Of a DNA stretch of 64,000 nt, positions 35,653-47,473 are shown piece after piece. Each line of letters begins with the position of its first letter. Within the stretch, counting starts at the first letter, position 1. The translations under genes and the position numbers were made by a program. The stretch is taken from NCBI GenBank assembly GCA_009782175.1, contig WRKR01000001.1:1-64000 (forward strand). Direction: 5' to 3'. The stretch is from Cystobacterineae bacterium (GTDB taxonomy: Bacteria; Myxococcota; Myxococcia; Myxococcales; Myxococcaceae). The notes below the pieces were generated by a model. The model was not told the DNA's origin. It worked only from the letters and a program-made list of their open reading frames with translations, and made no database searches.

Positions 35653-35682
35653 GCAGGGAGTGAAGAAAGAGGCGTGCTCTCT
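35653..35682 (+). repeat. Copy A of a dispersed post-gene motif (GCGTGCTCTCT)
   Basis: The stretch GCAGGGAGTGAAGAAAGAGG then CGTGCTCTCT lies about 25 nt downstream of the mutY stop. It matches copy B (55504-55534) and, less well, copy C on the minus strand (48336-48366). The last part can form an imperfect hairpin. Role unknown. Confidence 0.55.
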
Positions 35683-35788
35683 GGCTTCACTCATGGAGCG
35701 GCGTGCAGACAACTTTGAGCTTGCTTCAAAGGAAGCAGCTGCCGAAAGGCTTTGACGCGCCCTGAAAAAAAACCTATAGGTTTCTCTC

Positions 35789-36172
35789 ATGTCTCCTGTT
35801 GAAGCTTCCCCGCTCACACCTTATATTCCCATTGCTGTGACGCTGCTCGTGGCAGGCCTTATGGCAGCGGCCATCCCCTTGGTTGCTGGTTTTTTGGGTT
35901 CTTCAAACCCTAACGCCACCAAGCAATCCACCTTTGAGTGCGGCAACATCCCCACCGGCTCGCCGTGGCAGAGGTTTCCCGTCAAGTTTTATGTGGTGGC
36001 CATTCTCTTTATTGTCTTCGATATTGAGGCTGTTTTTATTTATCCCTGGGCGGTCAACTTCAAGGCCTTGGGGTGGTTTGGCTATGCCGTCATGGCCATG
36101 TTTGCAGCAACCTTGCTGGTGGGGCTTGCCTATATTTGGAAAAAAGGTGCCCTGGACTGGGAGGAGGACTAA
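35789..36172 (+). CDS. nuoA: NADH-quinone oxidoreductase subunit A
   Basis: A 127-residue membrane subunit of complex I with three hydrophobic helices. The signature KQSTFECGNIPTGSPWQRFP and the later FVIFDIEAVF-like segment (IVFDIEAVFIYPW) are the conserved loop regions of NuoA. It is followed after 2 bp by nuoB. The remaining nuo genes are not here. Confidence 0.94.
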   Translation: MSPVEASPLTPYIPIAVTLLVAGLMAAAIPLVAGFLGSSNPNATKQSTFECGNIPTGSPWQRFPVKFYVVAILFIVFDIEAVFIYPWAVNFKALGWFGYAVMAMFAATLLVGLAYIWKKGALDWEED

Positions 36173-36174
36173 CC

Positions 36175-36708
36175 ATGGATAAGCTTAGCAACCTGCCTGT
36201 TGTCCCTACGCGCAAAGAAGAGGCGCAGGGTTTTTTTCAGCGGCTGCTCTCCAAAGGCCTTGGGTGGGCTCGAAAATATTCTCTGTTCTGCTATCCCTAT
36301 GCCACGGCCTGCTGTGCCATGGAATATATGTCCATCTCAGGAGCCCGGCATGATCTCTCGCGTTTTGGCGCTGAAATTCCGCGCTTCTCTCCGAGACAAG
36401 CGGATTTGCTTTTGGTTATAGGCACCATCAACTTGAAGCAAGCCCCCTTCCTCAAAATGGTTTATGAGCAGATGTGCGAGCCCAAATGGGTCATGGCTTT
36501 TGGCGTATGCGCCTCTTCAGGCGGCTTCTATAACAACTATGCCGTCCTCCAAGGCATAGACCGCATTTTGCCGGTAGATGTTTATGTCCCGGGTTGCCCA
36601 CCTCGCCCTGAGCAAGTGTTGGATGGCATTATGTTGCTGCAAAACAAAATTGCCAACCAGCCCCACACCATTGGCCCAGGCGCCTATAAACGAAGTCTGA
36701 TTCCCTAA
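36175..36708 (+). CDS. nuoB: NADH-quinone oxidoreductase subunit B
   Basis: Carries the terminal 4Fe-4S cluster N2 of complex I. 177 residues from the ATG at 36175. The four ligands are visible: the Cys pair in ATACCAME, one Cys in GVCASSGG and one in VPGCPPRPE. The next gene is a leftward PilZ gene, so nuoCDEFGHIJKLMN must lie elsewhere if complex I is complete. The frame upstream of 36175 is an overlap with nuoA. Confidence 0.95.
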   Translation: MDKLSNLPVVPTRKEEAQGFFQRLLSKGLGWARKYSLFCYPYATACCAMEYMSISGARHDLSRFGAEIPRFSPRQADLLLVIGTINLKQAPFLKMVYEQMCEPKWVMAFGVCASSGGFYNNYAVLQGIDRILPVDVYVPGCPPRPEQVLDGIMLLQNKIANQPHTIGPGAYKRSLIP

Positions 36709-36715
36709 AGCCCCC

Positions 36716-36736
36716 TTGGGGTTGGTTCCACCCCAA
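36716..36736 (+). terminator. Possible terminator hairpin after nuoB
   Basis: TTGGGGT/ACCCCAA 7-bp stem with a 7-nt loop, 8 nt after the nuoB stop. No T run follows, so intrinsic termination is doubtful. Confidence 0.35.
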
Positions 36737-36826
36737 CCAAAGCCCACATGGGTTGAGCAAATGGGCTAACGCTCGCCTAGAGCACCATCAGACACAGACA
36801 AAAGACACAGACAAAGTGAAAGCGGT

Positions 36827-37606
36827 CTAGCGACGGAAGGCGGCCAGTTGCATGGACAGGCGTCGCACAGCCAGCTCTGCTGCGCGGCGTGCTTTTTCTG
36901 TTTTCGCAAGCTCTTCTTCTCTCAACAGCAAGCGTTGTCGCAAGTTAATAAGCTCTCTGTCTTGTCGTTCAGCCCGTTTTTGAAACTCTTGCAGCTGTTC
37001 TCTCAGGCGGGCAATGCGGCCAAGCAAGCGAGGATCTGCCGCAGGAGCGTTCGCGGAGACAGTCCGCATCTGCTCTTCAGTCGAAACCAAATGCGTCTTG
37101 TCTTCCTCGTTTGGAATAAATTCCATAACGGAGACTTCTTCACCCAAAACAATGGGGCCACTCTCATCCACCTCCGCCTTTGGAAGCGAAGTGTTGAAAT
37201 GCTCTTTTATCACTTCCGGGGTTTGAAACTCTTCTGAAACACCAAACTCTGCCAACAGCTTCTTCAATGAGTTGGCAGCATCCGGCAACATGGGCTCAAA
37301 ACGAAGGCGGACTCCTGGCTGACAACCTTTTTTCTGGGCGGCCTTTGCAGAGGCAGCCCAAACCACGCGCGCTCTTACGGAAAAGGCAATGGGGGAGCCC
37401 ACGCGAAACAACTGCAAGCCCATGAGTACGCCTATGGGCATGGGGTCTGTCACTTGTACAAAAGCCCCCCCTGCATTGAGGTTGAGGACGGGGAAAGGGA
37501 CTGTTGTATTCAGCACATTTATATAGGTAGAAACTCCCCGCACATCCACTCGGGGGAAACGACGTCGTTCCTCTCCTGTATAAACCAGATCGTCTTTATC
37601 CCTCAC
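36827..37606 (-). CDS. PilZ-domain protein with C-terminal coiled coil
   Basis: The 259-residue protein has an N-terminal PilZ domain (about 12-125): RRRFPR at the start and NLNAGG near 43-48, corresponding to the RxxxR and (D/N)xSxxG c-di-GMP-binding motifs, the Ser being Asn here. The C-terminal 70 residues are a charged coiled coil. It likely senses c-di-GMP in motility or envelope control; this is inference. Its GTG start overlaps the lytic transglycosylase stop (GTGA). Confidence 0.88.
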   Translation of the reverse strand: MRDKDDLVYTGEERRRFPRVDVRGVSTYINVLNTTVPFPVLNLNAGGAFVQVTDPMPIGVLMGLQLFRVGSPIAFSVRARVVWAASAKAAQKKGCQPGVRLRFEPMLPDAANSLKKLLAEFGVSEEFQTPEVIKEHFNTSLPKAEVDESGPIVLGEEVSVMEFIPNEEDKTHLVSTEEQMRTVSANAPAADPRLLGRIARLREQLQEFQKRAERQDRELINLRQRLLLREEELAKTEKARRAAELAVRRLSMQLAAFRR

Positions 37607-38265
37607 TGCACATCCACTCTCCTGTCAAAATTTTGCCAAGCAACTGCCCAATCTCCTTCTTGGCCATGGGTTTGACGCATTCGAGCAAAAACACGCTTTA
37701 TTTCTCGAGGGTATTTTTCATAAACTGAAAACCTTCGCCTCTCTTGCGCTGATCGAATCCGCCTTGGCCCTGCATTGTATGCCATAAGCGCTAAGTCAAA
37801 GTCACCAAAACGTTCGTGTAACTCTCTTAAATAGCGCACCCCCAAACGGATGCACAATGCGTGATCTGCCTGAATGTCCTGGAGAGGCAATTTCAGCTTT
37901 GCCCGGCGCGCTAAATATTCCAATGTTTGAGGACGAATTTGCATGAGGCCCATCGCGCCCTTCTCGGAAACAGCATCCAGTTTGAACTGGGACTCGACTT
38001 CAATGAGCGCCAACACCACCAAAGGATCATACCCCGCCAGCTGAGCCTCCTCCGTAATGGCAACCGCTATCTGCCGCCGAATGGCCAAAGGCTCTACAAA
38101 AAGCTTCTCATCCAAAACCTGCTGGACAAGCCGGCTCCCCCTCTCTGGCTCACGTGGAAAAACAGAAAATTCAGAAGCTACAGGAGGCCTAAACAGCAGA
38201 GAAATAAAATAAAAAACGCTGGCTAGCAAAACAACAACCATTGTCCAATAAACAACTCGCACCAT
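37603..38265 (-). CDS. Lytic transglycosylase (SLT domain)
   Basis: Cleaves peptidoglycan glycan strands. The 220-residue protein has one N-terminal membrane helix (about 5-26) and a Slt70-like catalytic domain: catalytic Glu in ALIEVESQF, then GAMGLMQIRP and AYNAGP. It faces the periplasm. Coupled to the PilZ gene downstream, which suggests that c-di-GMP sensing and wall remodelling are linked here. Confidence 0.92.
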   Translation of the reverse strand: MVRVVYWTMVVVLLASVFYFISLLFRPPVASEFSVFPREPERGSRLVQQVLDEKLFVEPLAIRRQIAVAITEEAQLAGYDPLVVLALIEVESQFKLDAVSEKGAMGLMQIRPQTLEYLARRAKLKLPLQDIQADHALCIRLGVRYLRELHERFGDFDLALMAYNAGPRRIRSAQERRRFSVYEKYPREIKRVFARMRQTHGQEGDWAVAWQNFDRRVDVQ

Positions 38266-38543
38266 TTAGAAGCTTATGACTCTAGCCATACAAGCTCAAC
38301 CAAAATTTTCCAGCACCTTATGTTGCCACCATAACCTCTCAGCCTCGCCCCCACTCAACTCCTCCATGGACGGACACCTCCTTCACAACAACAAGCTTCA
38401 CGCCTTATGGCTTTTAAAGCACAGCACAGAAGCCCAATACCCCCCCAATTCTGGGGCTTCGCTTGGTGTGCTTATGTGTGCACAAACGCGCATATGGAGG
38501 AGCTAGGCAGCTCCTCCAGCATAAGGCGGTTTTGGGGGGAAAA
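38266..38543. other. Spacer after rpoC with a 9-bp stem-loop
   Basis: About 280 bases between the lytic transglycosylase start and the rpoC stop. It holds GGAGGAGCT/AGCTCCTCC (38496-38504 with 38509-38517, loop AGGC), a perfect stem about 30 nt after the rpoC stop. No T run follows on the minus strand, so it is only a possible terminator. No gene seen. Confidence 0.5.
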
Positions 38544-41500
38544 TTATCTGCTTAACAGTGAATGGATGGATTCTTCATCATCATGCACAGCGGCCAAAGC
38601 ACCTTCTAAGCCTTGGGCGGCTGTTGCAGGTCCTTCAACAGCAACTTCAAGGTGGCGGTAGCTGGCAAGGCCTGTCCCGGCTGGAATGAGGCGTCCCATA
38701 ATGACGTTTTCTTTGAGCCCTCGCAGATAGTCTACTTTTCCAGAAATGGCTGCCTCTGTCAGTACTTTCGTTGTTTCCTGGAAGGAGGAGGCTGAAATAA
38801 ATGACTCTGTTGAGAGGGAGGCCTTGGTTATGCCCAGAAGCAAGGGCTCGCCCACCGCAGGAAGTTTTCCTTGGGAGAGGGCTTTCTCGTTTTCTTCTTC
38901 AAAAAGCCACTTCTCCACCTGCTCATCCACCAAAAATTCGGTGTCACCCAATTCAGAAACCCGCACGCGCCTCAGCATTTGGCGAACAATAACTTCAATG
39001 TGCTTGTCGTTAATTTTTACGCCTTGCAAGCGATAGACTTCTTGGATTTCATCCACCAGGAAACGCGCCAATTCCTTTTCGCCCAAAACACGCAAAATGT
39101 CATGCGGGTTAACAGCACCATCCATCATCGGCTCACCCGCACGCACGTGATCGCCTGAATGGACCGTAATGTGCTTGGTTTTGGGAATGAGGTATTCCTT
39201 CGTTAAGTCTGAACGAAGCTCCCCATTCACCTCCGGCGTAATCATCAGCTTGCGCTTGCCCTTCGTGTCTTTCCCGAAGGAAACCACCCCGTCAATCTCC
39301 GCAATAATGGCATGCTCCTTGGGTTTGCGCGCTTCAAAAAGCTCCGCAACCCGAGGCAAACCACCCGTAATATCCTTGGTTTTTGTTGTCTCGCGCGGGA
39401 CTTTTGCAATGTCGCGCCCAGCGGCAATTCCAACACCATCATTCACCGTAATCACTGCACCCTGAGGCAAAAAATAAGCAGCGGGCTGATTGGCTCCCCA
39501 AAGTCTGGGCTCTCCATTCTCATCGCAGATGATGACACGAGGCCTTGCTTCAGGATCTTTAGACTCGATGATGGTTTTGCGCGACAAGCCGGTAACTTCA
39601 TCCAGCGTCTCGTTCATCGTCACGCCTTCAATAATGTCTTCAAACTTCACAAAACCATCCACCTCCGCAAGCAGAGGCATGGCGAAAGGATCCCACTCGG
39701 CAATTTTGGTGTTGGGCTCTACCCAGTCGCCCTCTTTCACCACCAACCATGCCCCATAAATAACCTGATAGCGTTCACGCTCACGACCCGAATCATCCAC
39801 AATCAACACCTCACCGTTGCGGTTCATCACCACAGAAGTGCCGTCCGAACGCATGACGGTCGTCAGATGATTGAATTTAATCCGCCCGGCAAAACGGTTA
39901 AACAACTCGCTTTGCTCGGCGCGCCGCGTCGCTGTTCCACCCACGTGGAAGGTGCGCATTGTCAATTGGGTTCCCGGCTCTCCAATGGATTGAGCCGCAA
40001 TAACACCAATGGCCTCGCCAATGGAAACCTTGCGCCCACGAGCTAAGTCACGTCCATAACATTCTACGCAAATGCCTCGCCGGGTTTGACAGGTGAGAAC
40101 AGAACGGATTTTTACTTTGTCCAAACCCGAATTTTCAATTTTGGAAACCCGCACCTCATCAATTTCTTCGTTCGCGTGAACCAGAACGTCTCCCGTGAGT
40201 GGATCCAAAATATCATCCAATGCAACGCGACCTAAAATACGCTCTGAGAGAGGCTCTATCACCTCGCCACCCTCTACAAGAGCCATCATGACAATGCCGT
40301 CCATGGTGCCACAGTCATATTCGTTGATGATGGCATCCTGAGCCACATCCACAAGACGCCGCGTCAAATATCCAGAGTTCGCCGTCTTGAGTGCCGTGTC
40401 AGCCAACCCTTTGCGGGCGCCGTGTGTAGAAATAAAATATTGGAGAACAGAGAGGCCCTCACGGAAATTCGCTATAATGGGAGTCTCAATAATTTCTCCT
40501 GAAGGCTTCGCCATTAACCCACGCATCCCCGCCAACTGGCGGATTTGCTGCTTGGAGCCGCGCGCTCCAGAGTCAGCCATAATATAAACAGGGTTAAATG
40601 AAGGCTGCGTCCGGGTTTCTTGCTTGCCCTCCACAGAAATGCCAACAATCTGCTCACTGGAAATTTGCGCCATCATCGCGTCAGTCACTTGCTCTGTGGT
40701 TTGAGCCCAAATGTCGATGACCTTGTTATAGCGCTCCCCTGAAGTAATCAACCCGTCCTGGTATTGCTCTTCAACCTCTGTCACTTCCTTCTGTGCCGCA
40801 TCCACAAGCTCCTGCTTCTGCGGAGGAATGATCATGTCTTTCACCGCAATCGAAATGCCTGCCTTGGTTGCATAGCCATAACCTAAGCTGCGAATGCGGT
40901 CCGCAAGCAACACCGTCTCTTTCTCTCCCGTCATGCGATAGCAATAGTCAATGAGGTTCCCCAGTTGACGCTTGTCGAGGACTTTGTTGACAGCATCAAA
41001 GCCAAGCTTCTTGGGAACAATGTCCCAGAAAAGCACGCGGCCTGTCGTCGTCTCATAAATTTTCCCCTCTATGCGACATTTAATTTTTGCCTGCAAGCCT
41101 ACAGCTTGCTGATCGAATGCAATGCGTACCTCTTCAGGCGAAGAGAAAAGTTTGCTCTCACCAACGTCAAACTCTCGAGCACGTGTGAGGTAATAAATGC
41201 CTAAAACCATGTCCTGCGTCGGAACAATAATGGGCTTGCCGCTGGCCGGGCTCAAAATGTTGTTGGTCGACATCATCAACACGCGAGCTTCCATCTGCGC
41301 TTCAATGGACAAAGGAACGTGCACCGCCATTTGATCGCCGTCAAAGTCGGCGTTAAATGCTGCGCATACGAGTGGATGCAGTTGAATGGCTTTGCCTTCA
41401 ATAAGCACAGGCTCAAATGCCTGCATGCCCAGGCGGTGCAGCGTGGGTGCACGGTTGAGCAGCACGGGGTGCTCTCGAATAACCTCGTCGAGAATGTCCC

Positions 41501-42728
41501 ATACTTCTGGACGCTCCCTCTCCACCATCTTCTTGGCGGATTTAATGGTTGTGACAAAACCCCTCTCTTCAAGCTTCTGATAGATGAAGGGTTTGAACAA
41601 CTCGAGTGCCATAATTTTCGGCAAACCACATTGGTGAAGTTTGAGCTCCGGCCCCACCACAATAACGGAACGCCCGGAATAGTCCACGCGCTTGCCCAGG
41701 AGGTTTTGGCGGAAACGTCCGTGCTTTCCTTTCAACATGTCTGACAAAGACTTCAGAGGACGCTTGTTGGGCCCCGTAATGGTTTTTCCGCGGCGGCCGT
41801 TGTCGAAAAGCGCATCCACGGCTTCTTGCAACATTCGCTTCTCGTTGCGGATGATGATGTCAGGCGCATTCAACTCCTGCAAGCGACGCAAACGGTTGTT
41901 TCGGTTGATGACTCGGCGATATAAGTCGTTCAAGTCTGACGTCGCAAAACGCCCACCATCCAAGGGAACCAGAGGACGCAAATCCGGAGGGATAACAGGA
42001 ATAATATCCATCATCATCCACTCAGGCTTGTTTCCCGAAGCCTTCAGGGATTCTGTTACCTTCAGACGCTTGGCTATTTTCTTGCGCTTGGCCTCAGAAT
42101 TGGTGGAACGCATTTCTGCGCGCAATTGCTCTGCCAACACGTTGATGTCTATTGACAGCAACATGTCTCGCACAGCCTCGCCACCCATGGCGGCAACAAA
42201 CGAATCCTCCCCAAATTCTGCAATGAGGCGCTGATAACGATCCTCCGTAATCAACTCACCCTTCTCCAGAGGCGTCGTTTTTGGATCCAATATAATATAG
42301 CTTTCACAATAAAGGATTCGCTCCAAATCCTTCAATGTAATGTCAAGCAAGTTTCCAATGCGCGAAGGCAAACTTTTCAAAAACCAAATGTGGGCAACCG
42401 GCGTTGCTAAAGAAATGTGCCCCAAACGCTCGCGCCGCACCTTTGACTGAATCACTTCTACGCCGCATTTTTCGCAAACCACCCCGCGGTGCTTCATGCG
42501 TTTATATTTTCCGCAATTGCATTCATAGTCCTTCACAGGGCCAAAAATGCGAGCGCAAAACAAGCCATCGCGTTCCGGTTTGAATGTCCGGTAGTTGATG
42601 GTTTCTGGTTTTTTGACTTCCCCATGTGACCATTGGCGGATTTTCTCAGAAGAGGCCAATGCAATGCGTATCGCTCGGAATGAAAGTGGATCCTTGGGTT
42701 TTTCAAAAAAATTAAAAATATCCTTCAC
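38544..42728 (-). CDS. rpoC: DNA-directed RNA polymerase subunit beta'
   Basis: Catalytic large subunit, 1394 residues. The N-terminal zinc site [19 protein letters not shown] is at about 70-88, the Mg-binding [12 protein letters not shown] near 460, and the second zinc site [13 protein letters not shown] in the second half. The bridge-helix and trigger-loop regions read normally. GTG start with GGGAG 8 nt upstream, 42 bp after rpoB. Last gene of the long rpl-rpo transcript. Confidence 0.98.
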   Translation of the reverse strand: MKDIFNFFEKPKDPLSFRAIRIALASSEKIRQWSHGEVKKPETINYRTFKPERDGLFCARIFGPVKDYECNCGKYKRMKHRGVVCEKCGVEVIQSKVRRERLGHISLATPVAHIWFLKSLPSRIGNLLDITLKDLERILYCESYIILDPKTTPLEKGELITEDRYQRLIAEFGEDSFVAAMGGEAVRDMLLSIDINVLAEQLRAEMRSTNSEAKRKKIAKRLKVTESLKASGNKPEWMMMDIIPVIPPDLRPLVPLDGGRFATSDLNDLYRRVINRNNRLRRLQELNAPDIIIRNEKRMLQEAVDALFDNGRRGKTITGPNKRPLKSLSDMLKGKHGRFRQNLLGKRVDYSGRSVIVVGPELKLHQCGLPKIMALELFKPFIYQKLEERGFVTTIKSAKKMVERERPEVWDILDEVIREHPVLLNRAPTLHRLGMQAFEPVLIEGKAIQLHPLVCAAFNADFDGDQMAVHVPLSIEAQMEARVLMMSTNNILSPASGKPIIVPTQDMVLGIYYLTRAREFDVGESKLFSSPEEVRIAFDQQAVGLQAKIKCRIEGKIYETTTGRVLFWDIVPKKLGFDAVNKVLDKRQLGNLIDYCYRMTGEKETVLLADRIRSLGYGYATKAGISIAVKDMIIPPQKQELVDAAQKEVTEVEEQYQDGLITSGERYNKVIDIWAQTTEQVTDAMMAQISSEQIVGISVEGKQETRTQPSFNPVYIMADSGARGSKQQIRQLAGMRGLMAKPSGEIIETPIIANFREGLSVLQYFISTHGARKGLADTALKTANSGYLTRRLVDVAQDAIINEYDCGTMDGIVMMALVEGGEVIEPLSERILGRVALDDILDPLTGDVLVHANEEIDEVRVSKIENSGLDKVKIRSVLTCQTRRGICVECYGRDLARGRKVSIGEAIGVIAAQSIGEPGTQLTMRTFHVGGTATRRAEQSELFNRFAGRIKFNHLTTVMRSDGTSVVMNRNGEVLIVDDSGRERERYQVIYGAWLVVKEGDWVEPNTKIAEWDPFAMPLLAEVDGFVKFEDIIEGVTMNETLDEVTGLSRKTIIESKDPEARPRVIICDENGEPRLWGANQPAAYFLPQGAVITVNDGVGIAAGRDIAKVPRETTKTKDITGGLPRVAELFEARKPKEHAIIAEIDGVVSFGKDTKGKRKLMITPEVNGELRSDLTKEYLIPKTKHITVHSGDHVRAGEPMMDGAVNPHDILRVLGEKELARFLVDEIQEVYRLQGVKINDKHIEVIVRQMLRRVRVSELGDTEFLVDEQVEKWLFEEENEKALSQGKLPAVGEPLLLGITKASLSTESFISASSFQETTKVLTEAAISGKVDYLRGLKENVIMGRLIPAGTGLASYRHLEVAVEGPATAAQGLEGALAAVHDDEESIHSLLSR

Positions 42729-42770
42729 AGAAGGGCTCCCTTTTTTCTTTCAGGGTTTCTTAAGTCAAAC

Positions 42771-45700
42771 TCAATCATCTGTGCCTATATGGCTGGGTTC
42801 AATGCTTACAAAACTCGAACGATGACGCTCCGGCGGTGGCTGCTCCAAAAGCTCAACATCCAACGCCAATGCCTGCAACTCTTTGAGCAGAACGTTGAAG
42901 GATTCGGGAAGGCCTGACTCCAAAGAGTGATCGCCTTTGACAATGCCCTCATACATCCGTGTTCGGCCGACGACGTCGTCTGACTTCACCGTCAAAAACT
43001 CTTGCAAAGTATAGGCTGCACCATAGGCTTCCATGGCCCACACCTCCATCTCACCCAGACGCTGACCTCCAAACTGAGCTTTGCCACCCAGAGGCTGCTG
43101 CGTCACCAATGAATAGGGGCCAATGGAGCGGGCATGGATTTTTTCGTCCACGAGGTGGTGCAACTTCAACATATACATCACCCCAACGGTTACTTCTTGG
43201 TCGAAGGGTTCCCCTGTTCGACCATCAAAAAGCACCATCTGCCCCGTCTTCGACATCCCCGCCATCTCCAGCAGATCGTGGATTTCATGCTCCAACGCTC
43301 CATCAAAAACAGGCGTCGAAACGTGAATGCCGTTTTGCAAACGACGGCACAAAGCAATGACATCTTCATCCGGAAGCTGCTCTACAAATGAGTTGAAACC
43401 TTCGTTTTTGTAGATCTCCTTGAGACGTTCCCGCAGCTTGTCCGCTGACCAATTTTCTTCAACGTATTTTTGGAGCTGCTCTCCCAATCCCTTGGCAGCC
43501 AACCCCAAATGGGTTTCTAAAACTTGCCCAATGTTCATGCGGGATGGAACACCCAGCGGATTCAAAACAATATCGACGGGGCGCCCATCGTCAAGATAGG
43601 GCATGTCTTCCACGGGCAATATGCAAGAGACCACACCCTTGTTGCCGTGACGGCCTGCCATTTTGTCGCCCACCGCCAATTTGCGTTTGATGGCGACATA
43701 GACTTTGACCATTTTGATGACACCGGGTGGAAGCTCATCACCCTTTTTGATTCTTGAAATCCGCTCACCAAAATTTTGACGAACGACTTCTTTCATCTCT
43801 TCCAATTTGTGCAAAATGTCTCGCACCTTGGTGTCAATGGCTTCGCCTACGGAAATTTCTTCCCAATAGCGATAGGGGATGGATGCCAAAAGCTGGGCAT
43901 TGAGGAGATCATCCTTCTTCAACAACTGGTTGCCCTTGTCATCAACAAGCTTGCCTTGGACTTGCTGCCCTTCCCAAAGCTTGCGAATGCGGTTATAGGC
44001 CGAGTTTTGAATGACTTTAATTTCATCATTCTGGTCCTTCAAAAGCTTGGCTTCTTCGGCAGACTCAATTTCTTTGGCGCGCTCGTCCTTCTCCACCCCT
44101 TTCCTTGAAAATACTTTGGCACCAATGATGTTGCCTGCCACCCCCGGAGGCACACGCAGGCTGCTGTCGCGCACATCCCCGGCTTTTTCTCCGAAAATGG
44201 CCCTAAGCAACTTCTCTTCAGGAGAAAGCTGCACTTCACTTTTGGGAGTTACTTTGCCGACCAACACGTCACCGGGCTTTACTTCTGCACCAATATAAAT
44301 AATGCCGGACTCATCCAAATTTTTGAGGGCTTCGTCACCCACATTTGGAATGTCCCGCGTAATCTCCTCTTTGCCAAGCTTGGTGTCTCGGGCAATGCAC
44401 TCAAATTCTTCGATGTGAATGGATGTCAGAAAGTCTTCTTTCACCAAAGCTTCAGAAACGAGAATAGAGTCTTCAAAGTTGTAGCCTTGCCAAGGCATAA
44501 ACGCCACAACCACGTTTGCCCCAAGCGCCAACTCACCCGTTTCTGTCGCAGGGCCATCGGCAATAATGTCCCCGGCTTTCACCTTGTCACCCTTTTTCAC
44601 AATGGGCTTTTGGTTGAGGCAGGTGTTCTGGTTGGAGCGCTGGTATTTGAGAAGGCTATAAATATCTACCTCGTTAACGCCTTCTTCTGAGGAGTCCAGC
44701 TCGTCTGCGCGAACAACAATGCGGCTTGCATCCACCGTCTCAATGACACCACTGCGACGAGCAACAACCGTCACGCCGGAGTCCCTCGCCACAATGGCCT
44801 CTATGCCCGTCCCGACAATGGGCGCCGAGCTCCGCAAGAGAGGCACCGCTTGCCGCTGCATGTTGGAGCCCATGAGTGCGCGGTTGGCGTCGTCATTCTC
44901 CAAAAATGGAATGAGGGAGGCGGCAACGGACACCAGTTGGTTGGGAGATACGTCCATCAAATTCACATCTTCAGCGCGCGCCAAAACAAACTCACCCTCA
45001 CGGTGAGAGCCGACAATTTCGCCAACAAATTTTCCTGAAGCGTCACACTCTGCATTGGCCTGGGCAATGGTATGCCGCTCTTCCTCCAGGGCAGAATAGA
45101 AGCTCACTTCCTGAGTGGGGGTGCTTTCTTCCACTCGGCGATAGGGTGTTTCGACAAAGCCAAACTCATTCACACGCGCATAAGTGGATAAGCTTGCAAT
45201 CAACCCAATGTTCGGCCCTTCTGGCGTCTCAATGGGACAAATGCGTCCATAGTGCGTGGGGTGCACGTCACGCACTTCAAAGCCCGCACGCTCACGTGTC
45301 AAACCACCTGGGCCAAGGGCAGACAAACGCCGCTTATGTGTCACCTCTGAAAGCGGGTTGTTTTGATCCATAAACTGCGACAATTGAGAGGAGCCAAAGA
45401 ATTCTTTGACCACTGCCGTAACGGGTTTTGCGTTAATTAAGTCGTGCGGCATGAGCGTTTCAATTTCTTGCAGGCTCATGCGCTCTTTAATGGCTCGCTC
45501 CATTCGGACCAAACCAATTCTATATTGGTTCTCCAAAAGCTCACCCACAGCCCTGACACGCCGGTTGCCCAAGTGGTCGATGTCATCAATGCCGCCCTTG
45601 CCGTTTTTTAGATCCACAAGATAACGGACCACCTCAAGAATGTCGCGTTTCGTCAGCACTTGGTTTTCAAGCGGCTCTTCCAGGCTAAACTTGAAATTCA

Positions 45701-46979
45701 GTTTGAGGCGACCTACTTTGGATAAGTCATAACGCTCAGAGTTAAAGAAAAGGTTATTAAACAGGTTGGCAGCCGTCTCAGGAGTCGGTGGATCTCCAGG
45801 ACGCAAGCGGCGATAAATTTCCATAATCGCCTGCTCCGGGCTGTCAATTTTGTCCATCAACAAAGTCTCTCGCAAAAACGGACCTACGTTGAGATTGTCA
45901 ATGAAGAGGACTTTGACTTCTGAAACGCCACGCTTAAGCAGCTCATCCACCTTCTCTTGAGAAATTTCTTCGTTGCACTCAAGAATCACCTCCCCTGTCG
46001 TCTCATCCACAACATCAAAAGCCGATACTTTGCTAAACAAGTCATCTGCATCAATGGGCAGACGCGTCATGCCGGCTGCCTGCAATTTTTTGAGAGCAAC
46101 GCGGTTGAATTTTCGGTTCTTCTTAACAATAATTTCGCCCGACTTGGACTTCACATCTCGAACGGCTCTTTGGTTGAGCAAAAGCTCTAAGTCCACGGAT
46201 TTTTCAAATTCCGTCGGCGAGAGCAAATAAATGGTTTCTGTCTCATAATAATAGTTGAGAATTTCTTCTGTAGAACCTTTGAAGTCCAAAGGGTTCTTTC
46301 GTGCTGTGTCTTGCACCGCCCCCAAAGCTCGAATCAAAATGGTTGCAGGCAATTTTCGACGGCGATCAATGCGCACATAAAGCAAGTCTTTGTGATCGAA
46401 TTCAAAATCAACCCATGAGCCTCTATAGGGGATGATTCGCGCATTATAGAGCAGTTTCCCTGAGGAATGGCTCTTGCCTTTGTCATGATCGAAAAAAGCA
46501 CCCGGGCTGCGGTGAAGTTGGCTGACAACAACCCTCTCCGTGCCGTTGATGATGAAAGTCCCATTGTGTGTCATTAAAGGAATTTCACCAAAATAAACCT
46601 CTTGCTCTTTGACGTCGCGAATAGACTGTGCACCCGTCTCTTCGTCTTTGTCCCAAACAACAAGGCGCACCACCACCTTCACGGGAGCCGCAAATGTCAT
46701 GCCCCGTTGATGGCATTCATCCACATCATATTTGGGCTTTTCCAGGTGATAGGCAACAAACTCCAATGACGAAGTTTCATTGAAATCCCTTATAGGAAAG
46801 ACCGATTTAAAGACCGCCTGCAAGCCGATGTCTTCTCGTTTTGTCGGCAAAACATCTGCCTGCAAAAACTTGTCATAACTCGACTTTTGGATGTTAATTA
46901 AGTTCGGTATTTCAATGACTTTTGGAATTTTTGCAAAGCTCTTCCGAACGCGGAAATTGGTTTGCAGGCTTGTTGTCAT
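42771..46979 (-). CDS. rpoB: DNA-directed RNA polymerase subunit beta
   Basis: The 1402-residue subunit contains the rifampicin-region segment [20 protein letters not shown] with [10 protein letters not shown] after it, all usual wild-type residues, and [12 protein letters not shown]. The ATG at 46979 (GGGA 6 nt upstream) is preferred: it gives the typical N-terminus [15 protein letters not shown]. The extra 19 codons upstream include part of the 47021-47054 hairpin and are rejected. Confidence 0.98.
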   Translation of the reverse strand: MTTSLQTNFRVRKSFAKIPKVIEIPNLINIQKSSYDKFLQADVLPTKREDIGLQAVFKSVFPIRDFNETSSLEFVAYHLEKPKYDVDECHQRGMTFAAPVKVVVRLVVWDKDEETGAQSIRDVKEQEVYFGEIPLMTHNGTFIINGTERVVVSQLHRSPGAFFDHDKGKSHSSGKLLYNARIIPYRGSWVDFEFDHKDLLYVRIDRRRKLPATILIRALGAVQDTARKNPLDFKGSTEEILNYYYETETIYLLSPTEFEKSVDLELLLNQRAVRDVKSKSGEIIVKKNRKFNRVALKKLQAAGMTRLPIDADDLFSKVSAFDVVDETTGEVILECNEEISQEKVDELLKRGVSEVKVLFIDNLNVGPFLRETLLMDKIDSPEQAIMEIYRRLRPGDPPTPETAANLFNNLFFNSERYDLSKVGRLKLNFKFSLEEPLENQVLTKRDILEVVRYLVDLKNGKGGIDDIDHLGNRRVRAVGELLENQYRIGLVRMERAIKERMSLQEIETLMPHDLINAKPVTAVVKEFFGSSQLSQFMDQNNPLSEVTHKRRLSALGPGGLTRERAGFEVRDVHPTHYGRICPIETPEGPNIGLIASLSTYARVNEFGFVETPYRRVEESTPTQEVSFYSALEEERHTIAQANAECDASGKFVGEIVGSHREGEFVLARAEDVNLMDVSPNQLVSVAASLIPFLENDDANRALMGSNMQRQAVPLLRSSAPIVGTGIEAIVARDSGVTVVARRSGVIETVDASRIVVRADELDSSEEGVNEVDIYSLLKYQRSNQNTCLNQKPIVKKGDKVKAGDIIADGPATETGELALGANVVVAFMPWQGYNFEDSILVSEALVKEDFLTSIHIEEFECIARDTKLGKEEITRDIPNVGDEALKNLDESGIIYIGAEVKPGDVLVGKVTPKSEVQLSPEEKLLRAIFGEKAGDVRDSSLRVPPGVAGNIIGAKVFSRKGVEKDERAKEIESAEEAKLLKDQNDEIKVIQNSAYNRIRKLWEGQQVQGKLVDDKGNQLLKKDDLLNAQLLASIPYRYWEEISVGEAIDTKVRDILHKLEEMKEVVRQNFGERISRIKKGDELPPGVIKMVKVYVAIKRKLAVGDKMAGRHGNKGVVSCILPVEDMPYLDDGRPVDIVLNPLGVPSRMNIGQVLETHLGLAAKGLGEQLQKYVEENWSADKLRERLKEIYKNEGFNSFVEQLPDEDVIALCRRLQNGIHVSTPVFDGALEHEIHDLLEMAGMSKTGQMVLFDGRTGEPFDQEVTVGVMYMLKLHHLVDEKIHARSIGPYSLVTQQPLGGKAQFGGQRLGEMEVWAMEAYGAAYTLQEFLTVKSDDVVGRTRMYEGIVKGDHSLESGLPESFNVLLKELQALALDVELLEQPPPERHRSSFVSIEPSHIGTDD

Positions 46980-47020
46980 TCGTATTCCCATTGGCAAAAG
47001 GACATAGCCACAACAATAGA

Positions 47021-47054
47021 TAAGCCGGCGCCCCATGCAACAAACGCCGGCTTA
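47021..47054 (-). promoter_or_regulatory. Stem-loop between rplL and rpoB
   Basis: A perfect 10-bp GC-rich stem TAAGCCGGCG/CGCCGGCTTA with a 14-nt loop, about 20 nt after the rplL stop. No T run follows. In E. coli the same gap holds an attenuator and an RNase III site, so a similar role in setting the rpl:rpo ratio is plausible. Confidence 0.6.
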
Positions 47055-47071
47055 CCCTTTCAGGTAAACTG

Positions 47072-47443
47072 CTATTTCAGTTCAACAGACGCACCAACGG
47101 CGACAAGTTTCTCTTTCAATTTATTAGCCTCTTCTTTGCTAATCCCCTCTTTCACCGGCTTGGGTGCACCCTCCACCAGATCTTTCGCCTCTTTCAAACC
47201 CAATCCCGTAATCTCACGCACAGCCTTGATCACTTCCACTTTCTTATCACCAATTTTGGACAAAATAACGGTAAACTCCGTCTGCTCTTCCACTGGAGCA
47301 GCCGCAGCAGCACCCGCAGGCGCTGCAACCGCAACAGCAGCAGCTGAAACACCCCACTTTTCCTCCAACTTCTTGACAAGATCCGCCGCTTCTAAAATGG
47401 TTAAAGAAGACAATTGTTCAACAATGACATTTAAATCAGCCAT
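47072..47443 (-). CDS. rplL: 50S ribosomal protein L7/L12
   Basis: The 123-residue stalk protein: N-terminal dimerisation domain, Ala/Pro/Gly-rich hinge (about 40-52) and a conserved C-terminal domain with [19 protein letters not shown] and [10 protein letters not shown], which binds translation factors. GAGGA 7 nt before the ATG. Between rplJ and rpoB, as usual. Confidence 0.97.
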   Translation of the reverse strand: MADLNVIVEQLSSLTILEAADLVKKLEEKWGVSAAAVAVAAPAGAAAAAPVEEQTEFTVILSKIGDKKVEVIKAVREITGLGLKEAKDLVEGAPKPVKEGISKEEANKLKEKLVAVGASVELK

Positions 47444-47473
47444 GGCAATTCCTCACATAAAAAACAAAAAAAA

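Noticed and set aside
39312-40046. 244-codon plus-strand frame within rpoC
   Set aside because: Antisense to a highly conserved part of rpoC, with no supporting features.
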